This document shows, in pieces, positions 10,249 through 21,300 of a stretch of DNA of 27,642 bases. The stretch spans positions 947,503-975,144 of the forward strand of contig BLXT01006999.1 in NCBI GenBank assembly GCA_019648995.1, in the 5' to 3' direction. The translations under genes and the position numbers were made by a program. Within the stretch, counting starts at the first letter, position 1; every line of letters starts with the position of its first letter. Source of the stretch: Plakobranchus ocellatus (lineage: Eukaryota; Mollusca; Gastropoda; Plakobranchidae). The notes under the pieces were generated by a model that saw only the letters and a program-made list of their open reading frames with translations, made no database searches and was not told the DNA's origin.

Positions 10249-13200
10249 TGTTTTTTTATGTCCAGCTTATACCGCATCTGCTTTTTGTCTTTGCTATCTT
10301 ATCTCATAAGTTACTTTGGTAAATAGACTGCATGCAGGCCACGCTTGGCACTGATTTAGCAGGCCTAGCCTGAGAGTACCCTTGGATTTCTAGATGCTAA
10401 CTGTATAAGTTACTCAAATCGTTATACCAGTAACATCAACACTGCTGCTGTTCATATAATACACAGCATTTTTGTAACGTTCTACTATTTTAGTCAGCTC
10501 GAGACACACTCAATATGAATACCGATATGACTGAGATCATCGATCTAAGCAATCCCAATGTTCTGAAAGTGCTAGCAACGCAAGATGACAGTTACTGAAT
10601 CTCCTTCGTCGTTCTTTTTTTTCAATGTTTTCAATGAACCAAAGGCACTCCAAACTCAAATATAGTCTCTTGTATTCAAGGGAATTGGAGGGTAAAGGCA
10701 TAAATATAATTTCTCTGCTATATATTTATATATGCTTAGACTACAAGTCTGATACGGCAGTAAGTTGAATCAGCTTTTCTTAGTGCTTTCGTAAGTTCTC
10801 TATAAATTCTTGACTTTTAGAAACTTTTAGAATTATGAACAATAAAATGCTTGTAGTGTCTGCTCTCAGAAAATATATATACTCTGCTAGCTAGGCATAA
10901 TCAAACAATCATAGGAGATGGAACGTAAACAAACATGCACTGTCAGATTTGTACAGCTGGCTCAGCCAGTTACAATGTTTGCAAACAAAATTGCTAGGCA
11001 GCCGCCCACCGTGCAGTCTGATCTCGGGCCTCAGCCAGCGCATTACCAGGGTTAATTAACATTAGGGAAAATAGCTCCAGTTATTATTTTTCAGAACGCA
11101 ATAGCACTAGGGGCTCTGTGGATCTAGATCTAACTTCATCAGCTGAGAATGAATAGGAGTATATCAGTGTTACTGAACTAGATCTATCTCTCCCTTTAAC
11201 TCTATAAAATAAAGCGTTCGGTAAAGGGTCGGCCAAGAAAAGGCCGGATAGTTAAGTATCAAGGAATTTATCCAAAAAATTCTAGATCTAACTGATCGAG
11301 CTTAACAATCGTTCCCCCGCGTAGAAATCTTTCCCATTTAATTCACAAATAATTTTAAAAAGTCACAACTTTCGATTGTAGTGAAGCAATTTAGATTCTA
11401 GTTCGTGATCTTCTAGATTCTTATCTTAACTTTAGACTTAGGACTTAGGCCCTCTCCGTTTCTTACAAGTAGATCTAGTGTTCAAGGTTTTGGTGATCGA
11501 GAGGGTAATAAGAAAAGTCGTTCCCCTTTAACACAACCTTCGGGAAAAATCCAATAAAATTAGTCAACATAAACGACGAAATTGACCCTAAAACTTGCGA
11601 GGGATTTTTCTTGAAAATAAATCTCAGCTAATGTTATTCTCCTTTCCAAGGATAAATAAAATCGTCTATGTTGATTTTTTTTCCAAGTTAGAAATTCTTG
11701 TTTCAACGCATAAACAATTTAGAGAGAGCATTTACTGTAGGAGAAAATGTATTTCTTCCACAAGACCTCTAAAATTAGCCAAGCCCGAATTTCGGAAATA
11801 CCAATATTCAGACTTAGACCACCTAAAACCTTGAATGTTTCTTCATAAATCTGAAGGTAGAATCCCTTCAAGTCATAGTCTTAAAATGACGTATTTTCAA
11901 TTTCGTGGTTTTAAACAATAATTATGTTGTTAAAACAGCAATAGTTTACAACCACTAATTTAATACTTATTACCACAGGATCGAATGAAACAGTGTATGC
12001 ATTAAAACTGGGCGTTTTAGTCTTCGCCTTCTTCAGTTGAAAGAAATGGAAATGATAATCGTAGCACCGATATTCATACCAGAAAATGATAATTTAAAGA
12101 ATAATTTGTTCTGTTATATGTGACATATATGCGTGTGTATGTGTGTTATCTAATGCATATATTATAAAATTAGCTTTTTGCTGTGCACCGTTTCCATTGA
12201 TCCTCAGCCTCTTTCTGTCCATTGAGCTTCGAAAAAGTTAGTACGTTTTTTCTCCCTCAACACCAGCTTAGCTTGTTAGCGACTAAGCTTATCTTTCCGA
12301 AGTCATCTTCGTAGAAAGTCAAAGCTATTGTGGTTTGCCCTGAGATTGAGAATCACGATTTAGTTCGAAAGGGTCTGTTTTTTTTATTGCTTAATTTTAT
12401 TTTTTGCAACAGCTTTGTCGAAAGTGAAATGATTCAGCTTGATAAAAAAAAACCCCGTAGATTTAATCTAAAATGTATAGCAAAAACTTTGAAATCCGAC
12501 CAAGCTTATGTAAAGACTTGAGAATTTAAAAGAAACCGACACCAAAGAATCAATTTGGACAATTAAATTTCTAAAAATCTATCGATTTTAATATTCTATC
12601 CGGTGTGACTTTATAATACGTAGATCTAACAAAAAACAAAAAAAAAGAGCAAACAAGCAAAAAAAACCTGAATAGTCTTGACCGGGCGTTGGCTTGAAAT
12701 AGCGGGATAAATAGTCCGCGCAGCAAGCCAATATATTATGGAATAAACATTCCTAAAAGATAACCACTCACGTAAATTTTAAAAAGTGAATAACAATCTT
12801 TTTCCCTCTTACCTCGCTCCCTTCCTCCCTCCCTCCCTCCACCTCCCTTTTCATCTATCTCTCTCTCTCTTGTCTCGAACATGCTCTGCAGCTTGACCGG
12901 GCTCTGGGTATATTTTAGAAAGAGACAGTAAAATAGTAATAGATAGAAAGATGCTCATTTGAAAGCTACACAGCAGAGTCTACAGATTAGAAATTTTTTA
13001 TTGATAGCGCGTAGTTTACATCAACTTTTGCAACCGAAAGTACATCGCCACGGCATGGAAATGTAAACAATCTCTCGCTCAAGATGTGCAATGGATTTTA
13101 TCTAGATCAAACAAGATCAATTACACTAGATCGTTCGACTCCACACAACCAGTGACAGGTGTTAATTATGAATAGATTGCTGTAATTTGATGCTTCATCC

Positions 13201-13700
13201 TCCCATACAATAATCATCTAAATCGATGAAATGCGAAGATTAGCCAACTAGATCTAGTAATTAGATTTACACTCTCAAACAGATCTAGATCTAGATCTAG
13301 ATTCTATATCTAGGCCCATCATTCACCAAATTTAATATTGTCATAGATGTGTAGAGATAGGCCTAATAAGTAGCCAATAATCGACAAAAACAGTTATCAG
13401 ATGTTAGGTCTAAGTCTATTAATTTAATAAAGTTTTACTGTATAAAATCAGATTTGGAACTCCTCTAGTTTTACAAATTTTTCATATATGAAAAATCCAC
13501 CCATGGATCTAGGCTTAATATATAAATCTTCAAACATAGTTCTACTTAATTGTAGCAATGTTTCACTTTGGTTTTAACATCAGTCAGCAATGATTTGATG
13601 GAAAAGCAAATGAAGTCAAGATTAGACTATATTTTGCCTGTATTCATGAGTCAAGTATAAATGAGTTCATTTTGACTGGGTTCTATAACTTGTGAATTTT
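10249..13700. promoter_or_regulatory. Divergent intergenic region, possible promoter area
   Basis: No coding exon was recognised. The segments 10900-11060, 11200-11560 and 12180-12340 are less AT-rich and carry more CpG than the flanks, and could hold promoters or 5' non-coding exons for either gene. AGATCTAG-type motifs cluster here (11124, 11178, 11281, 11469, 12620, 13250, 13281-13303). A CT/CCTCC-rich tract lies at 12815-12873. No TATA box can be tied to a known start site, so the promoter call is inference from position only. Confidence 0.3.
13278..13314. repeat. (AGATCT)n cluster
   Basis: A short tandem run of the palindromic hexamer AGATCT near 13281-13303, continued by related TAGATT and ATCTAG words. 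The same word is scattered through the window. Confidence 0.85.
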
Positions 13701-13719
13701 GCATAAAGATTGGTGTAAG

Positions 13720-14040
13720 TTTTATACCAAGCAAGTGGCTATTCTCTAGCATGGTGCTGATCAATACACCAATGGCTATTCTCTGGTATCTTTGCCTAGA
13801 CTAAGGAGAGACAGCAATAAAAGAATATATGTCATTTTTCAATATTATATAAGATGCCTTCTTATAATTAAAATGAAATAAAATAATGAATAAAAACATT
13901 TTATAAAAAAGACAAAAATTTACTTTGAGAAATTACCATCATTTCATCTTGTCTATATATCTTGGCACAACGCAGGAGAATAACCTTGGGTCTATTGATC
14001 AGTGGATGCTGGAGAATAGCCACTTGCTTTAGTACTAAAC
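13720..14040. repeat. Inverted repeat / foldback element, arms about 60 bp
   Basis: Left arm 13731-13770 matches the reverse complement of 13988-14027 at about 34 of 40 positions, with the core GCAAGTGGCTATTCTC shared exactly. Similarity continues more weakly about 20 bp inward. The centre is AT-rich with no coding potential. It is probably a decayed miniature inverted-repeat transposon. Target-site duplications could not be placed. Confidence 0.7.
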
Positions 14041-14622
14041 TGCTACAACAAACTAGAATCTTAATTATAATCTTTCTTAGGGCAAACAAATAACAATCAA
14101 TTTCATTGTTAATAGCTGTCTCTTCTCATCTTCCAGGCATTTTTTTAAAGACTGAAAACAAATGGAATAGTCCCATCCTTAGATTTTGAGAGTCAGGTTT
14201 GTAATTAAGAATTTTTTAAAGTCTTTTTTTTTTTAATCTCAGATTGTGACACTATTTGAAAAATCGTCAAAACATGGACTGTGTCAAAAATTAAATTCAA
14301 AAGATTTTTCTGCTAACCATATTTTTAAAGAAATTCAACTTATGTAAAAATTCTAAGCTTATTCGCCACAAAATAAGCCTAAGGAGGCATAGACCTACTT
14401 TACTTCACCTGGGTCTACTGCCAATATCCAGTGTTATATGAATTATTGTATTATAATTTACACCTCACTGGTACTCTTTGTCTTTTCCTGTTTGTGATTA
14501 GTAGATCTAGTTATTTTATTCAAAGGAATGAAAAAAGCGAAACAATGTTTGGTCTTGGTAATATTTTTTTTCTTCTCCTAATCTCATATCATAGTTTCCT
14601 GTGACAACCTCAACAAGGGAGA

Positions 14623-14730
14623 ATGGAATCCACAGACTCAGCAACTTTATTTTCTGCTGAGTTGAAAAAACAACTGGACAAGAAAGATCAGGAGATAGAA
14701 AAGCTTAAGAAGCTGCTTGAACAATATCAG
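14623..14730 (+). CDS. MOCS3: MOCS3 exon 1
   Basis: Codes residues 1-36, a Lys/Glu/Leu-rich coiled coil ([20 protein letters not shown]) as at the N-terminus of the human enzyme. Donor CAG|GTAAAC, phase 0. The 5' UTR start is unknown. Confidence 0.92.
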
Positions 14731-17700
14731 GTAAACTTGGACAAAGCTTAAATGTGCTGTAACTGCGCGAAGTGAGACATTTTGTTTCAGGGAGAAGATG
14801 GGTTACTGCAAGGATAGGCCTAGGCCCTGAAACATGAGTACAGCTCTGATGATTCCAATAGGAATTGTATCTTAACATTAGGCTATTTTATGGTTGATTA
14901 CAATAATCAGCGTGGCACATTTACAACATTTATGCAGCTTAAGATTCCATTTTGTAGGAACATTATACATTATTCAATGTCTTTGAGAGATTATTGTTGT
15001 ATACACAGATGGTCTATTCAAAAGTATTTGCATATTTTACTTTTGCCTTTTTGTGTTCTTTTTTTGTTACTGGTCTTTTTTTTAGAAGTCCCTTTAAAAT
15101 TCTCTTTATTTACTTTTATCTATTTAATGTTTATCATTATATTTTAGTCTAAATTGGCATTAGCCTTTTCTTTTTACAATTTTGGGCATCATGCTAAGCC
15201 AAACCCTGACCGCTTGAAAATTTTATCCCATACTTGAAGTCTCAAAAACATAAAAAAAAGAAGCATGTGCATTAACTCTGGTTTCCCACTCATGTGTTGT
15301 TATGCATCACTTAAGTTGTATGCACACCCAAATCTCCCACAAATACAACATTAAATAATACATTAAATTCAATCTTTATTTGAAGGAGTCAGCATGTGAT
15401 CAAAACTTCTTGAGGCATGAAAGAGAAGATTTTCACCTTGCTTCTGTTGACCCTGTCTCTAGACTGTCAAAGAATGACATTGAGCGGTACAGCAGGCAAC
15501 TCATCCTCCCTGAATTTGGGGTCAAAGGTTTGCCCTGATCAGTAGGCATTCAATGATGTATTCTGTATCAGAAATATATGCTTAGAGTTTCTTACAGTAC
15601 AATAAAGTTTTAAGTCTCCAGAATGTTCAGTCCTTAGGGTAAAAAAGGTTTGACCTTTAATCGATTTTAGTTGTTTTTTTTAACTTTTCTTTCTACTTTT
15701 CTTGATTCTGTTTTTTTTTTTTTTTCTTTGATTCATTATAATGCCAAAAAACAGGTTTTCTAGAAGAAATTGTGATAGCAATTATCTTTGACTATAACGT
15801 CATGGTGCTACCAGTACTGCCTAAGTCTGACTGAGGCAAAAATCGAATGATATCTTTTTTTAGATACATTAGATACATTACTTCATAAGACGCCATCGAA
15901 TATAAATTTTTTTTTAAGTGCCGAGCCAATTTTTTATAAATAATTTAAAAAGACAAACCAATATTGCCTTAACTCAGGTGTAGCCTATACCAAAATTGCC
16001 TAAATCATCTGCACTAAAGTCAAGATTGCCTAACTGAGGTATCACTGGTGCTGGGATTGCCTAACTTATTTTTGCACTAAAGTCAAGACTGCCTAACTCA
16101 GGTATCACTGGTGCCAAGATTGGCTAAGTCGTGCATATCCCATATTTTACCTAAAAGACGAAAATAACACGATAATCAAATGTAGAAAAGGGATAAATAA
16201 GGATACAACCCCAAAAATGCGTTACAAGTTTTTTTGTGGCTTATAAAATCACTTAAACTCGATTTTCGCCATTATGCCAAAAATGAGTTCTAAGGCAATA
16301 TTGGCAGCACCATGACGATAAATTCCTTGATAACTTTTTCAGGGCAGATGAAACTCCAGAGCACATCAGTGTTGATTGTTGGAGCGGGTGGGCTGGGCTG
16401 TCCTGCTGCTGTATACCTGGCTGCAGCAGGAATAGGTAAATCTATGTGGACTATATGCAAATATTGTGTGTATGGATTATGTACAAAAACTGTATGGACT
16501 ATGTGAAAGTACTGTGTGAACTACGTACAAGTAATGTGTGGACTATGAAAAGTATTATGGAGACTATGTGCATATACTGAGTTGTCTATAAACAAGTATT
16601 ACATGAACTATATAGAAATATTGTGTTTATGGGCTATATACAAGTACTGTGTAGGCTATGTACAAATTCTGAGTGGACTATGAACAAATATTACATAGTC
16701 TATAAATAAGAACTGTGTGAATTACTTACAATAATGCAATCTTTGTTAAAACAGTTTTCAGTGGACTTTGCACAAACATTTCAGTGTGGTGGAGTCTTTG
16801 AATCTAAAATAATTAGAAACAGGAAACTAGTTTGAGTCATCAAAGCATTTGATCTATCAAAGATAAGAAGAGATGATCAAATCTCGTTGTTGCACCACAA
16901 AATGAAGCAATGCAGAAAAAAATTACATTAAAAAAAAGAAAAAGAAAAACCAAAACCTACTGAAGAATTTGCATATGAAAAGTTGATAGTTATGGCATTC
17001 ATTACATAAATTTCTGAAGCAACTCGTCTCATTTTGTGTGCCATCTCATAAATCTTTTTTTATAATGACGCAAACACAGCATAATGAATACCAGAGACAC
17101 CGATTGTTTTTATTATTAGCAATGGAATAGCAATGCTCTTCATCATTCTGTAATGTCAGTGGTATTCCAGAATAATATGCATAGAGGCTCAGAAGTAAGC
17201 AGGACCCTCTGGGACTGACTAGAATGTCATGATAGTTTTTTTATGTTTTATACTAGGTAATATTTTAATAATATCTCTATATGTATCATGTGAACAGGTC
17301 GCTTGGGAGTTGTTGACTATGATGAAGTTGAGCTCAGCAACCTGCATAGACAAATTCTCCACACATCTGATCGTGTTGGTATCTCAAAATCTTTGTCCAT
17401 TGTTCGATCTTGCCAAAGGTAAGACCTCAGTCTATCAATTCTTGAACTAGAAAAAGAAAAGGGGCTTGACATGAAAATATATGCATCAAAACATGATTTC
17501 TATCAACTATGTGCGTACAATACACAGAGCTGAATCTAAGCAACCCAGATTGACAAGGCAGTAGCTCTTTCTTTTTGGCTACCATCTATGAAATTGCAGT
17601 GGCCTCCCATTGCAATGAAAAAGTTTTAAGAGTGCAGCCAGTGGCTAATCTGAGGCCAAGAAATAAAGGCAGATGTTTTAAATCATAATATTTTATCATG

Positions 17701-18259
17701 GATATTGCTTTGCCCAGTCCACAATTAATCTGAGAGCTCTGGGAGAGAAACTTGGGCTCTCTGACTCCTGTTCTTACCCTCCCTCTCCCCTAATTTTATG
17801 CCAGACTCTACTTGTTCATGTTGACTAGACCTTTGTTTGCAATCAATACTGTTTGTTTGGTTTTTTCATGGGCCCAGGTTGAATTCCAGAGTAGAGTATG
17901 TGCCATATCATCTTCAGCTCTCAAGTGACAATGCCATGGATATAATAAGCAGGTGTATAGATAACTACGATAATACACTGATATCTTCATGAAAAATAAA
18001 TAGATTATGATTTTTTTTTTTTTGCTATAGAGAAATACACACGGTCAATAAATCATCGTTTTGCACTGCATTATTCTGAATGATGACGTGTATTTCATGT
18101 TTTAAAAATTTTAAATGTAAAAATTCAGTTATGGATAGAACATACTAAGACAGATTTTTCAAGTTATTTTCCTTTCATGTAAATGATTCAGACTCCATTG
18201 GAAAGATACTTAGATTTATGCTTCTCTTTTTAATCTATTTCTTCATTTCTTTCTCTTTG

Positions 18260-18339
<80 letters not shown>

Positions 18340-18340
18340 G

Positions 18341-18376
<36 letters not shown>

Positions 18377-21300
18377 CTCTCACAAATTACTTAGCCTACC
18401 ACTATCTTCCTCCTTCTTTTTTATTCATACTTTTTCTCTTCTCATTTCTCTCTTCTAGCTCAGTTTTCTTTCTCCCTCTCATCATCCTATCCCTTACCCT
18501 TTACCCTATTCACTTGTGTGGTTTGAACCTGTTCAACATTACAGATATGACATAGTTTTGGACGCAACAGACAATGTGGCAACACGCTACCTTCTGAATG
18601 ACGCATGTGTCATGGCAGGGAAACCTCTCGTCTCAGGAAGTGCTCTTAGGTTTGAAGGGCAGGTAACATTTATTTTGTCATTAATTATTTAAACTTTCAC
18701 AGAGCCTTAATGAATTTTAACCCATTTGCCTTTGACAAGCCTGTGCAAACCCTGTTTCAAAGATAATTTTTATTATTTATTTTTTTTAACCAATTCTTCA
18801 ATTTTCCAAAAACGTGTATGTGTTTGTGGACCAGATGCTGGGCTATAAAGTTGCAAGAGTGTTTACTTATTTGTCTCTTCAATTTATCCACATTTTTTGT
18901 CATTATTTTTAGGATTTAAAAAAAATTATATTCCCTTTAGAAATAAATATATTGCACCTTAATTAAGTATGCACAAGTTTATTGTATAGTGAGACATATA
19001 GGGTTAAAAAGTTCATATCAGTGTCTAAAATCAATATTCTATGAACTCTGTACAAGGTTAAAGTGTTGTTTGTGAGTGTCATATCGCAAATCTCTCCATG
19101 CAGATGCACCATTCAGAGGTGCATAAATCCTACATGCTGTTTTCCAAGTGTCCATATAAATTTTATTGTGATTGTGAATTTATTTTGAAATCAAGCTAAC
19201 TGTGTACAACTGCAGTGGAGGTCCATGTTATCGATGTCTGTTTCCTCAACCTCCACCGCCAGAGACCGTCACTAACTGTGCTGAGGGAGGAGTCATTGGC
19301 GTGGGTGAGTAAGAGAATCACTAAATGTTGAGAGGAAGGAGGCATCGAATTAGGTGTTGAATAGTGAAAAAAAATGAACCCAGAAAATCGTCGCTGTGAG
19401 GGTGTCATTGGAAATAGGATAGTTAAAAATTATACTTGGAAAAGGATATATAGTTCGGTAACTTTGGAATTTGCTCAGAAAACTAGATAAACCTTTTATA
19501 AAAACAACTATATGAAATCACCAAAATCTTGATCATAACTCAAAATCTATCATATCAGTCGCTGGGCTTAGATTAACATTAGCGGTGACCGGCTCCAAAA
19601 GCTTCAACCAAAATCAGAACCAAGCATATTATTATTAGTAATTAGGATTTAACTCTGTGTAGAGATCAAGCAATTAGGTGAGGGGAACCGAAATATTTCT
19701 GTGGCCAGGCTGAATATTAAGGAATTCAGGAAAATGTGGAGCTCATGATGTATGAGAATGATAAAATTTATGAAGCTAAGGATTTCCATTGGCTGTTACA
19801 TCTTATTAAGTTTTGTTAATCACCTGAAGTATCCTGGCTTTTATGCATGTTTTGAAAAATAAAAGAAAATATTAATAATGATGCATTTGCAAGATATGTT
19901 TAATCTAGCATTTTATTCATTTAATCTTAGCTTTTTGTTTCTTACGTGTTGAAAAAGAAGATATTTCTACAACTAAAATTTAAAGGTATAAAATTACAGA
20001 GGATTTAAAGGGAATATTGGGTAACAATTTTGTAAAGATGTTCAAATTTTTTGTTGGTATTGAGAGCAGTGATAGGATTTTTGTTGGAAAATTTTTCTTG
20101 GACATTCTGATTGTTTGAAACCATTTTGTCAAAACTATATTGTGGTGTCAGATGTGTGTTTACTGTTTTTTTTTTAATCTATTTTGTAATGTTAGATGTG
20201 TTTTGAATTTTCACAAAGCCAGTTTTGTGATGTCAGATGTGTGCTTACTTTTTTAAATCTATTTTTTAATGCCAGATGTGTTTTAATAATAAAAAAAAAC
20301 AAAAACAAAAAAAAACTATTTCTGTCTATGTCAGATGTGTTGTGAATTTTCCACTAAACTATTTTTTATAATGTCCGATTTATTTTGAATTTTTCACAAA
20401 ATTAGTTTCTGATATCAGATGTGGGTTGACATTTTCCAAAACTGCTTTGGCGGTGACAAATGTATGTTGGCTTTTTCACAAAACTATTTTTGTGATGTCA
20501 GATGTGTTTAGTTTGTTGATCTCAAAATGTAATGTGTACCCTTATTATCCATACATAAGATTTGAAATTGGTGAATTTGAAGAGTTTTCTCACATTTTTT
20601 TCACCCTCAACAGTGCCTGGCATCATTGGATCCATGCAAGCACTGGAGGCAATCAAAATAGGATCTGGCATTGGAAGTATCCTTTCCTTCTCTGGTTCGA
20701 TGGATATATATTTGTGTGAACCTTTTAAACACCAATGGATGATAAACTTTTCCGCTGCTAAAGAAAACACTTAATCCAATGATGTTTCCTCCAAGAGTGG
20801 ATCCTTTTGCTCGTTTGTAGCATCAAATCTACTATACCTTTACCTAAGGTGTTATTGCATTTGATGGACAGGATCTACATCACCTATTATACTACTCATG
20901 GCCCCAAAGCATGTTTGTAGCATCAAATCTACTATATCTTTACCTAAGGTGTTATTGCATTTGATGGACAGGATCTACATCACCTAAAGTACTACTCACT
21001 GCCCCAAAGCATGTTTGTAGCATCAAATCTACTATATCTTTACCTAAGGTGTTATTGCATTTGATGGACAGGATCTACATCACCTATTATACTACTCATG
21101 GCCCCAAAGCATGTAATGCATGATAAATTTTCAATCCTTGTGTTGGTCTTTTTATGAAAAAGATGTTCATTTAAGGCCAAAAAAATCATCCTATTTTAAG
21201 CACCAAGTTCCTTAAACTGTTCGTTTTGTGGATGTTAACTAGGCAGGCAGCCAGGTGATTTATAAGTAATTGATGTTGGTGATATTTTGAGTTTAAAGAC

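Noticed and set aside
11595..11834. 79-codon open frame in the intergenic spacer
   Set aside because: There is no recognisable domain, no supporting splice context and no convincing start. It is likely chance, though a lineage-specific gene cannot be excluded.
12330..12521. 63-codon open frame with a hydrophobic centre
   Set aside because: The hydrophobic part comes from a T-run, there is no known family and no splice evidence.
16011..16135. CRISPR-like direct repeats inside intron 2
   Set aside because: There are only two adjacent 63-bp units with no spacers, inside a foldback element in a eukaryotic intron.
16436..16506. Extension of the MOCS3 exon 3 frame into YCVYGLCTK...
   Set aside because: It is a read-through into intron 3 repeats; the protein continues at 17298 with [10 protein letters not shown].
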